Shown here in pieces: positions 4,494 through 10,206 of a DNA stretch of 10,206 nucleotides. Location: assembly GCA_051867925.1 (NCBI GenBank), contig JBJDZI010000084.1:1-10206 (forward strand), in the 5' to 3' direction. Position 1 is the first letter of the stretch; every line of letters begins with the position of its first letter. A program made the translations under genes and the position numbers. The notes beneath the pieces were generated by a model that was given only the letters and a program-made list of their open reading frames with translations, did not search any database and was not told the origin of the DNA. The DNA comes from CAKSQF01 sp051867925. GTDB taxonomy: Bacteria; Bacillota; Clostridia; Oscillospirales; CAG-272.

Positions 4494-5867
4494 TTATTTC
4501 AAAAAAAAGCGGATGAGTTTTTCGTAGAGACGGCTTTGGTAGGGGTGGTAGCGCATGGGAAGATCGATCCAGGTCTTTTTGCAGACGATGCTCTTTTGGT
4601 GGGAGAAGGCGGCGAAGCCGTCCTTGCCATGGTATGCGCCCATGCCGCTCTCGCCCACACCGCCGAAGGGCAGTTCGGAGGTGGCAAGATGGATCACCGT
4701 ATCGTTGATGCAACCGCCGCCGTAGCGGACGCGGGCGGTAACTTCGCGGATGCGCTGTTTGTCCTCCGAGAAGAAATAAAGTGCCAGCGGCTTGGGACGG
4801 TGGGCAAGATAGGCGTAGACCTCCTCAAACTCCCGATAGGTGAGGATGGGCAGAACAGGGCCGAAGATTTCCTCTTGCATCACGGGATCGTCGGGGGTCA
4901 CCCGATCCAGCACGGTGGGCGCGATCTGCAGAGTGCCTCGGTCAGACTCGCCGCCGCAGACCACCTTGGCGGGATCCATCAGCCCCAACAGACGGTCGAA
5001 ATGCTTTTCGTTGACGATTTTGCCGTATTCGGGACTCTTCAACGGATCGGCACCGTACTGCGATAGGATCTCCCGACGGATCTCCTCCACCAACTGCTCC
5101 TTGACGCTTTCGTGGCAGAGGATGTAGTCTGGGGCAACGCAGGTCTGTCCGCAATTGAGATATTTGCCGAATACGATGCGCTTTGCCGCCAGTTTCAGTT
5201 TGGCGGTGGAGTCCACGATGCAGGGGCTTTTGCCGCCCAGTTCCAGGACGGCGGGGGTCAGCGTCTCGGCGGCGTGGCGCAGAACCTCCTTGCCCACGTT
5301 CTGACTGCCCGTGAAGAAGATCAGATCGAATTTCTGCATCAGCAGAGCGGAATTCTCCCGTCTGCCGCCGGTAACTACCGCCACGTATTCGGGTGGGAAA
5401 CTATCGGCGATCAGCTTAGCGATGACCTCCCCAGTGGCGGGCGAGTAGGCGCTGGGCTTGACCACGGCGGTGTTGCCCGCGGCGATGGCATCGGCAAGGG
5501 GTTCTACGGTCAGCAGGAAGGGATAGTTCCATGGGCTCATAATCAGCACGTTGCCGTAGGGGGTGGGCTTTTGGTAACTGCGGGAGGCAAACTGTGAAAG
5601 CGGCGTGTGTACCCGCTTCTCCTTGGCAAAACGGCGGGTATGCCCGATCAGATAGCTGATCTCGGACAGCGTCAGTCCTACCTCGCACATATAACTTTCA
5701 TAGGCACTTTTTCCCAGATCGCGACGGATGGCATCGCTAATCTCGCTCTCCCGCGCACGGATGGCGGCGTGTAGTTTTTTCAGCATCTGAATGCGGAACT
5801 CGATGGGCAAAGTGGCGCCGCTTTGATAATAATTTCGCTGTTTTTCTAAAATTTCGGTAATGTCCAT
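4494..5867 (-). CDS. NAD(P)-dependent aldehyde dehydrogenase, class 3-like
   Basis: 457 residues, the length of ALDH3-type enzymes, which are shorter than the ~490-500 of most ALDHs. It oxidises aldehydes to carboxylic acids through a thiohemiacetal. Visible landmarks: PWNYPF with Asn114, the cofactor-loop GNTAVVKPSA (131-140), FTGSQNVGK (185-193), the general base Glu209 in L-E-L-G-G-K-S-P, the nucleophile Cys243 in N-C-G-Q-T-C, and E-E-I-F-G-P (332-337). No C-terminal membrane tail is seen, so it is likely cytosolic. The ATG at 5867 has GGGGAG 8 nt upstream; an in-frame ATG at 5924 would overlap the preceding gene and lacks such a site. It is the second gene of an operon, 34 bp after the alcohol dehydrogenase stop, so the two probably carry an alcohol to its acid or work in reverse to remove aldehydes. 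Substrate not determinable. Confidence 0.93.
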   Translation of the reverse strand: MDITEILEKQRNYYQSGATLPIEFRIQMLKKLHAAIRARESEISDAIRRDLGKSAYESYMCEVGLTLSEISYLIGHTRRFAKEKRVHTPLSQFASRSYQKPTPYGNVLIMSPWNYPFLLTVEPLADAIAAGNTAVVKPSAYSPATGEVIAKLIADSFPPEYVAVVTGGRRENSALLMQKFDLIFFTGSQNVGKEVLRHAAETLTPAVLELGGKSPCIVDSTAKLKLAAKRIVFGKYLNCGQTCVAPDYILCHESVKEQLVEEIRREILSQYGADPLKSPEYGKIVNEKHFDRLLGLMDPAKVVCGGESDRGTLQIAPTVLDRVTPDDPVMQEEIFGPVLPILTYREFEEVYAYLAHRPKPLALYFFSEDKQRIREVTARVRYGGGCINDTVIHLATSELPFGGVGESGMGAYHGKDGFAAFSHQKSIVCKKTWIDLPMRYHPYQSRLYEKLIRFFLK

Positions 5868-5901
5868 TGCAAATTCTCCCCTGCAATCTTTTCGGAAATA
5901 T

Positions 5902-7113
5902 TCATTGTAAATTTGCCCCTGCAACCTTGTAGTAGAACTGCCGAAGCTCCCTTGCGGTCATCAGCCTCGGCACGGGATAGAGCGGATTGGCTTCTTTGGC
6001 GGCGTGCTTTGCCATTTTCGGGATGTCGGCTTCCACAATCCCATCCAGCGTGGAGGGAATATTCATCCGTCGGTTCAGTTCCCGAATGGCGGCGATAAAC
6101 TTGCCTGCCCCTACCTCCGGAGAGTCGCTCTCGGCGGCGACCCCTGCGGCAATGCCCAACCGGTGCAGTTTTTTATGAGCAGATCTGCCGTATTCCTCCA
6201 GTACGATGGGCATCAGCACGGCGTTGGCAAGTCCGTGGGGGATATTGTACTGCCCGCCCAGCGAATGGGCGACGGCGTGGATGTAGCCCACGTAGGACTT
6301 GGAAAAGGCGATCCCCGCCTCGTAAGCGGCGGTGAGCAGATTTTCTCGGGCGGTGAGACTGGTGCCGTCCCCATAAGCCACCTCCACGTTCTCGAAGATG
6401 AGGCGGGTGGCATGGAGCGCAAGCGCTCTGGTCTCGCGGTTTGTGGAGCCGCCGATGTAGGCTTCTACGGCGTGAGTCAGGGCATCCATCCCCGTGGTGG
6501 CGGTGAGATGAGGCGGCAGAGTGTAGGTGACGGCAGGATCCAGCACGGCGTAGCGGGGGATCATGGTGAAGTTGTTCATGGTGTACTTGTGCCGGAGCGC
6601 GCTGTCGGTGATGACCGCAGTGATGGTCACCTCGCTGCCCGTTCCTGCGGTGGTGGGAATGGCGATCAGGGGCGGAAGTTTTCGCAGAACGCGAAGCAGA
6701 CCCTTCATCTGTCCCACCGATTTTTTGGGATAGACCACCCGCGCGCCCACCGCTTTGGCGCAGTCCATGGAGGAGCCGCCGCCGAAGGCGATCAGACAGT
6801 CGCAGTTTCCTTTTTGATAAAGTTTCAGTGCGTCCTCCACGTTGCGGACGGTGGGATTGGCGCTCGTCTCATCGTAGACGGTAAGGTTTATGCCGCACTC
6901 GGCAAGCAGAGCCTCCAGCGAAGCGGTGACCCCCGCACTCCGCAGTCCTCGGTCGGTGACCAGCAGAGCATGGCGGAGTCCGTTTTCCTGCAAAATGGGA
7001 AGGACATCAGCCGTGTTTTTGTAGATCTTCGGCTGTCTGTAAGGGAGGAGGGGGAGTGCCAGACGGAAACCGCGCTGAACGACGCGGCAAAAGAATTTGG
7101 ATACGGGATTCAT
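5902..7113 (-). CDS. Iron-containing (group III) alcohol dehydrogenase
   Basis: 403 residues from the ATG at 7113, which has AAAGGTGG 8 nt upstream. A GTG four codons earlier lies inside that site and is unlikely. The N-terminal half is the nucleotide-binding region: F-G-G-G-S-S-M-D-C-A-K (110-120) and IPTTAGTGSEVT (152-163). The C-terminal helical half has the metal ligands expected by comparison with FucO: Asp210 and His214 in G-M-D-A-L-T-H, His279 in HAVAHSLG and His293 in N-I-P-H-G-L-A-N. All four are present, so the enzyme should be active with Fe2+ or Zn2+. It interconverts alcohols and aldehydes with NAD(P)H. It is the promoter-proximal gene of the operon with the aldehyde dehydrogenase. 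The first 25 residues are basic and hydrophobic (F-F-C-R-V-V-Q-R-G-F-R), a slight extension over many family members. Substrate unknown. Confidence 0.93.
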   Translation of the reverse strand: MNPVSKFFCRVVQRGFRLALPLLPYRQPKIYKNTADVLPILQENGLRHALLVTDRGLRSAGVTASLEALLAECGINLTVYDETSANPTVRNVEDALKLYQKGNCDCLIAFGGGSSMDCAKAVGARVVYPKKSVGQMKGLLRVLRKLPPLIAIPTTAGTGSEVTITAVITDSALRHKYTMNNFTMIPRYAVLDPAVTYTLPPHLTATTGMDALTHAVEAYIGGSTNRETRALALHATRLIFENVEVAYGDGTSLTARENLLTAAYEAGIAFSKSYVGYIHAVAHSLGGQYNIPHGLANAVLMPIVLEEYGRSAHKKLHRLGIAAGVAAESDSPEVGAGKFIAAIRELNRRMNIPSTLDGIVEADIPKMAKHAAKEANPLYPVPRLMTARELRQFYYKVAGANLQ

Positions 7114-7158
7114 GGGTGAAACCACCTTTTCTGAGATAGCAAATTTTCAAACCGGTTC

Positions 7159-7187
7159 AGTATAGCACAAAAATATTGATTTGTCAA
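7159..7187 (-). promoter_or_regulatory. Sigma-A promoter of the alcohol/aldehyde dehydrogenase operon
   Basis: On the minus strand TTGACA (7187-7182), 17-nt spacer, TATACT (7164-7159). The start is expected near 7152, leaving a leader of about 39 nt to the ATG at 7113. No obvious operator or riboswitch lies in that short leader. A consensus promoter suggests steady expression rather than stringent induction. Confidence 0.85.
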
Positions 7188-7375
7188 CATTTTTCTCAAA
7201 AAAGGCGAATGCCGCAAATTCTGCTTCCGAAGTCGGGGAGACCGCGGGGCGATCTCGGTACTGTCGAGGGTTGCGCAATGCCTGCCGCCCGCTCCCGCGC
7301 CTGCATAACAATGGCTCCATCCTACCCAAGCGGGAACTTGGGATTTGTGTGTTTGGTCAGGTTCACTCGCCCTGC
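7188..7375. other. GC-rich non-coding gap with several small hairpins
   Basis: This gap between the polymerase stop (7376) and the dehydrogenase promoter has no supportable gene. It holds several short stems: cccaag/cttggg (7325-7330 with 7337-7342), the palindrome ttgcgcaa (7271-7278), and ctcg/cgag and ccga/tcgg stems in 7225-7270. On the minus strand it ends in a six-T run (7203-7198) just after a weak 3-bp GC stem, so the polymerase transcript may end here. It could be a structured 3' UTR or small RNA. I checked it against SRP RNA, 6S and tRNA from memory and found no convincing match. Confidence 0.35.
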
Positions 7376-8635
7376 CTACACCGCGCCGTGTTTCATCCGA
7401 TTCATGATCGCCCATGCGTTGTCGTTTCCCGCCTCCACGCCATCGCCCGTGGGCAGATCGCCGCAGAGGATGGCGGGATGGATCGCCGTGGCACCGAAGC
7501 GATTGCGGATGGACTCCACGCAGGTGTCCAATCTCTCCTGCCGCTCCAGCGCCGCCGTGTCGGTGAAGAGATCCATCTGCACAGGCGCGTCCTGCTCCCT
7601 CAGATCAATGGCGGTCACCGTCACCGAACGAACGGGCTGGAGCCAACGATAGCCCTTGCAAAAGAGCGCGAACGCCGCTTCGGCGAGCTTCCCGGCATTT
7701 TGGGTGGGGAAACTCAGCCTCTCCTGCCATTGCTTCCAGCCAAGCGATGCATCCCGCACCGCCACCGACACGCCCCACGCCTGCTTGCCGTAGACCCGCA
7801 GGCGATGCCCCAGATCCTGCGTCAGTTGGAGCATGACCCGCCAGACCTGCGCTTCATTTTCCAGATTCCGCGAGGTGGTCACGCCGTGTCCCGCGCTCTT
7901 CATGGGGAGCGCCGCGTCCATAGGTGCCACGGGCGATTGATCCTCACCGTTGGCGTTCTGCCACAGCGTCCGCCCGTTTTTGCCGAATTTGTATTCGAGC
8001 ACCGACAGCGGCGTGTCGGCAAGCCGCCCGATGGTATCCACTCCGAACGCCGCCAGCGCTTTTTCGGTCGCCCGCCCTACCCCCAGCAGAGCGCCCACGG
8101 GGAGCGGTCGGGTGATCTCCTGAAATCGCTCGCGGGGAATGTGGGTGACGGCATCGGGCTTCTTCAGATCGCTTCCCAATTTGGCGAAGACCTTGTTGAA
8201 GGACACCCCTACCGAGATGGTCAGCCCCAGTTCCCGCTTAATCCGTTTGCGCAGAGTCTCGGCGATGGTCATGCCGTCCCCGAACAGCAGGCGGCTTCCG
8301 GTCACGTCCATCCAGACCTCATCCAGTCCCATGGGCTCGATCAGATCGGTGTACTCGGCATAGATCTCCCGCGCCAGCTTGGAATATTGCAGGTATAATT
8401 CGTAGTGGGGCGGCACCACGATCAGTCCGGGACATTTTTGCTTGGCTTGCCAGATGGCATCGCCGGTTCTGACCCCGCATGCCTTGACAGATTCGCTTTT
8501 GGCAAGCACGATGCCGTGCCGCTCTTCCTGCAGACCGCAGACGGCGATGGGCTTGCCGATCAGGGACGGCTCCAGCGCACACTCGCAGGAGGCGTAGAAA
8601 TTATTCATATCACAATGCAGAATGGTGCGCTCCAT
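7376..8635 (-). CDS. dinB: Y-family DNA polymerase, Pol IV/DinB type
   Basis: 419 residues. Translesion polymerase, error-prone and distributive, used when replication meets damaged DNA. The palm motif I is L-H-C-D-M-N-N-F-Y-A-S-C-E with metal ligand Asp9 and probable steric-gate Tyr14. The second catalytic pair is Asp105-Glu106 in G-L-D-E-V-W-M-D-V-T. The stretch LTISVGVSFNKVFAKLGSDL (138-157) and the helix-hairpin-helix LPVGALLGVGRAT (178-190) are typical. The little-finger domain covers about 240-350. Q-M-D-L-F (353-357) is a canonical beta-clamp-binding pentapeptide. The ATG at 8635 follows GGGAGGGG; the frame stays open upstream to 8770 but passes through the promoter, so that extension is rejected. 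It is monocistronic, with two LexA-box-like sites on the promoter. All catalytic residues are present. Confidence 0.95.
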   Translation of the reverse strand: MERTILHCDMNNFYASCECALEPSLIGKPIAVCGLQEERHGIVLAKSESVKACGVRTGDAIWQAKQKCPGLIVVPPHYELYLQYSKLAREIYAEYTDLIEPMGLDEVWMDVTGSRLLFGDGMTIAETLRKRIKRELGLTISVGVSFNKVFAKLGSDLKKPDAVTHIPRERFQEITRPLPVGALLGVGRATEKALAAFGVDTIGRLADTPLSVLEYKFGKNGRTLWQNANGEDQSPVAPMDAALPMKSAGHGVTTSRNLENEAQVWRVMLQLTQDLGHRLRVYGKQAWGVSVAVRDASLGWKQWQERLSFPTQNAGKLAEAAFALFCKGYRWLQPVRSVTVTAIDLREQDAPVQMDLFTDTAALERQERLDTCVESIRNRFGATAIHPAILCGDLPTGDGVEAGNDNAWAIMNRMKHGAV

Positions 8636-8650
8636 AGCCCCTCCCAAAAA

Positions 8651-8663
8651 GAACATTTGTTTG
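8651..8663 (-). promoter_or_regulatory. LexA (SOS) box-like operator 1, at the start site
   Basis: The plus strand reads GAACATTTGTTTG, close to the Gram-positive LexA/DinR consensus CGAAC-N4-GTTCG: GAAC and GTT are exact and the final G matches. It covers the expected transcription start of dinB. Confidence 0.65.
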
Positions 8664-8668
8664 ATATC

Positions 8669-8697
8669 AGTATAACACAAGAACATTTGTTTGTCAA
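8669..8697 (-). promoter_or_regulatory. Sigma-A promoter of dinB
   Basis: On the minus strand TTGACA (8697-8692), 17-nt spacer, TATACT (8674-8669). Start expected near 8662, giving a leader of about 27 nt. The intrinsically strong promoter is covered by two operator-like sites, as expected for a gene that is tightly repressed until DNA damage. Confidence 0.88.
8681..8693 (-). promoter_or_regulatory. LexA (SOS) box-like operator 2, in the promoter spacer
   Basis: This is an identical GAACATTTGTTTG, exactly 30 bp (about three helical turns) from the first, lying between -35 and -10 and touching the -35. Two identical, in-phase sites on one promoter make chance occurrence unlikely and suggest cooperative LexA binding. 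Confidence 0.65.
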
Positions 8698-8756
8698 CCG
8701 GAAGAAAAAAGAAATTTTTCGGACAGTCGAAAACGGTCAGACAGAATCGGTATCGT

Positions 8757-8789
8757 TGCCGACCCTGCATGGGACGCGCAGAGTCGGCA
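8757..8789. other. Small stem in the divergent dinB-lipoprotein intergenic region
   Basis: The 356-bp gap 8636-8991 carries the dinB promoter on one side and the 8992 lipoprotein promoter on the other. Between them (8700-8900) I see no gene. A 7-bp stem TGCCGAC/GTCGGCA (8757-8763 with 8783-8789) with a 19-nt loop is the only notable structure; its role is unknown. Confidence 0.3.
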
Positions 8790-8919
8790 TCGTTCTTCGT
8801 GTGGACGGGAGGGTAGGGCGGCTTGTCCGCTCTCTTAAAATCGGAGTTTCGTTTATATACGGTTGCTTTATATTTTTTATTCTAATTGTTACGAAAATGT
8901 TAACAATCTTGAATTTCTA

Positions 8920-8947
8920 TTGCAAATTTGAGCGATTGTGCTACAAT
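8920..8947 (+). promoter_or_regulatory. Extended -10 promoter of the 8992 lipoprotein gene
   Basis: TACAAT (8942-8947) is preceded by TG one base upstream, forming TGCTACAAT, a good extended -10. TTGCAA (8920-8925) at 16-nt spacing is a partial -35. The start is expected near 8954, with a leader of about 38 nt and a strong GGAGG (8978-8982) before the ATG. Confidence 0.6.
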
Positions 8948-8991
8948 GATGATACGGTTTATACCGAAATTTTATTTGGAGGTAATCTCCC

Positions 8992-10062
8992 ATGAAGAAA
9001 CTTCTTTCCGTACTGCTGGCGTTGACGCTGAGCAGTGCAGTGTTGGCAGCTTGCGGCAGTGAGGCTGAAGATACCACTTCTGCTACCACTACGGCGGCTC
9101 CTACCACCACGACCAAGGCACCCGCTACCACCACCGATCCCGCCGGCGAGCCCTCTACCGACGAACCCACCACCGATGAACCCTCTATCCCCGGCATTGA
9201 CCTGACCGATGCTATCTGCCTGAACGATATCGACGGCATCGAAGCAAGAGTATTTGCATTCGAGCAGCCCTCCGAGTTCGGCGGCCCCGTTGGTCTGATC
9301 TACTACCTGGAGGATAAGACCACTTCCGTTCACACCGCCATTCAGGACGCCATCAAGAACGAAGAGGCTTACGCCGTCGTGATGATCGACGATGAGTTCT
9401 TCACCATCGAAGAATACGCAAACGGCGCTCCCTACTTCCGCTTCAACGTGGAAACCGCAGGCGCAACCCTGATCTCCGGCGTATCCTACGACATCGCCGT
9501 TCTGATCTACGGTTCCGACAACACTCTGCTGTACTACACCACTCCCGAAGCGAAGATTTCTGCGCTCTCTACCGCTAACGCTCCCGAGCGTGAGGCTTTG
9601 AACGTGACCCTGCCCGAAGGTTTGACCGCAGTTACTGTAAACGCTGATTCCATCGCCGCAGAAGGTCTGTCTGCATGGGGCGACGGCGCTGCTGCCAACC
9701 TGTTCGACGGCAACACCACCGGCACCAAGATCGGCGGCGGCACCGACGGTCTTGTTACCGTTACCTTCTCTCTGGACGCTGCAGCTACCGTTACTTACTA
9801 CACTCTCACCACCGGTGGTGACACCGCTTCCAACAGCGGTCGTAACCCCACCGCATGGACTCTGTACGGTGAAGTAAACGGCGAGTGGGTTGAACTGTCC
9901 ACCGTTGCTGCAACCAAGACCACCGTTACCGGTCTGGAAGCTACCAACAGCACTCCCTACTCCTACAAGGTATCTGCTCCCGCAGAGTGCGTGAACTACA
10001 AGATCGTGTTCACCACCGGCGGTCAGTTCCAGATGAACGAGCTGGAGCTCTTCGTAGGCTAA
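8992..10062 (+). CDS. Thr-rich lipoprotein with C-terminal F5/8 type C (discoidin)-like domain
   Basis: 356 residues. Signal peptide MKKLLSVLLALTLSSAVLAA with lipobox L-A-A-C (Cys21 lipidated), so the protein is anchored to the outer face of the membrane. A Thr/Pro/Asp-rich linker (about 22-68) with T-D-E-P repeats follows. A middle domain (about 70-200), mixed helix and strand, is unrecognised. The C-terminal domain (about 213-356) has the hallmarks of a galactose-binding-like F5/8C fold: A-A-N-L-F-D-G-N-T-T-G-T-K (233-246), a Y-Y-T-L-T-T-G strand, R-N-P-T-A-W-T-L-Y-G (284-293) and a terminal Q-M-N-E-L-E-L-F (347-354). Such domains usually bind glycans. Codon use is strongly biased to C-ending codons (ACC, CTC, TTC), unlike the neighbours, which suggests high expression. 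It stands alone with its own promoter and a 3' hairpin. The target glycan is unknown; the domain call is by eye. Confidence 0.85.
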   Translation: MKKLLSVLLALTLSSAVLAACGSEAEDTTSATTTAAPTTTTKAPATTTDPAGEPSTDEPTTDEPSIPGIDLTDAICLNDIDGIEARVFAFEQPSEFGGPVGLIYYLEDKTTSVHTAIQDAIKNEEAYAVVMIDDEFFTIEEYANGAPYFRFNVETAGATLISGVSYDIAVLIYGSDNTLLYYTTPEAKISALSTANAPEREALNVTLPEGLTAVTVNADSIAAEGLSAWGDGAAANLFDGNTTGTKIGGGTDGLVTVTFSLDAAATVTYYTLTTGGDTASNSGRNPTAWTLYGEVNGEWVELSTVAATKTTVTGLEATNSTPYSYKVSAPAECVNYKIVFTTGGQFQMNELELFVG

Positions 10063-10096
10063 GACCAAAGGGGATTTTGACCCTATAACGTCAGAC

Positions 10097-10120
10097 AGGG
10101 CGGCAAATATTTGCCGCCCT
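10097..10120 (+). terminator. 24-bp perfect palindrome after the lipoprotein gene
   Basis: A perfect palindrome (10097-10120, agggcggcaaat and its complement) 35 nt after the stop can fold into a GC-rich stem. No T tract follows, so it may terminate inefficiently or stabilise the mRNA 3' end. The dispersed repeat copy B starts on the very next base. Confidence 0.55.
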
Positions 10121-10206
10121 CAGACTGTCGATAAACTATCAATTTAGAAAACCGCCAGCCAAGGAATGGGGTTGGAGGTCTGGTGAGGAGTGCAGCAGTC
10201 GCTACG
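10121..10206 (+). repeat. Dispersed intergenic repeat, copy B (cut by window end)
   Basis: This copy starts CAGACTGTCGATAAACTAT and aligns ungapped with the reverse complement of 4265-4350 (about 64 of 86 positions). As in copy A, it directly follows a strong hairpin of unrelated sequence at the 3' side of a gene. Its end lies beyond the window. Confidence 0.75.

Noticed and set aside
3897..5066. Long plus-strand open frame across the repeat region and aldehyde dehydrogenase
   Set aside because: It lacks a ribosome binding site, runs through terminator hairpins and is antisense to a clear ALDH gene.
7188..7375. SRP RNA or 6S RNA in the gap after dinB
   Set aside because: Short resemblances (GTCAGG, TTGCGCAA) occur, but the conserved GGAAGG...AGCAG loop of SRP RNA and the 6S bubble are not present.
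8959..10068. Long minus-strand frame opposite the second lipoprotein
   Set aside because: It is an artefact of strong C-ending codon bias in the real gene; its Gly/Val/Ser-rich translation has no family features.
1..10206. CRISPR array, tRNA or rRNA
   Set aside because: No regularly spaced repeats, no tRNA T-loop/acceptor pattern and no rRNA-like stretch were seen on either strand.

Overview
The window looks like a moderately GC-rich, spore-forming gut-type Clostridia (Oscillospiraceae-like). The pointers are a cotJ spore-coat operon, Thr-rich lipoproteins, consensus sigma-A promoters, purine-rich ribosome binding sites and hairpin-rich intergenic repeats. The genus cannot be fixed from the sequence alone.

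Left part (1 to about 2455) is one end of a mobile element. It carries the 3' part of an AT-rich gene for a DUF3644-type protein with an R-N-x3-H motif typical of HEPN ribonucleases. Tail to tail with it is a very good candidate for a ~90-nt structured RNA on the minus strand, with a perfect TTGACA/17/TATACT promoter, an 11-bp closing stem and a terminal U tract. Next comes a large serine recombinase whose stop codon lies about 15 bp from the host junction. On the host side is cotJC, which keeps only its first ~33 recognisable codons and then runs into element DNA. The element therefore sits inside a sporulation gene, as the skin element sits in sigK, and may be excised during sporulation.

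Host part: cotJA, cotJB and the interrupted cotJC run leftward with overlapping start and stop codons (3117 to 2439). A lipoprotein gene follows on the plus strand (3340-4131) with a perfect consensus promoter. From 4132 to 4493 there are hairpins and one copy of a dispersed repeat. A leftward operon then encodes an iron-type alcohol dehydrogenase and a class 3-like aldehyde dehydrogenase (7113 to 4494), a plausible alcohol-aldehyde-acid pair. A DinB-type Y-family polymerase (8635 to 7376) has two LexA-box-like sites on its promoter, as expected for SOS control. Last comes a second Thr-rich lipoprotein, ending in a discoidin (F5/8C)-like domain, then a 24-bp palindrome and a second copy of the dispersed repeat, cut by the window end.

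The most interesting items are the HEPN protein plus convergent structured RNA, which is a candidate RNA-regulated toxin or defence module carried as cargo, and the recombinase-bearing interruption of cotJC.
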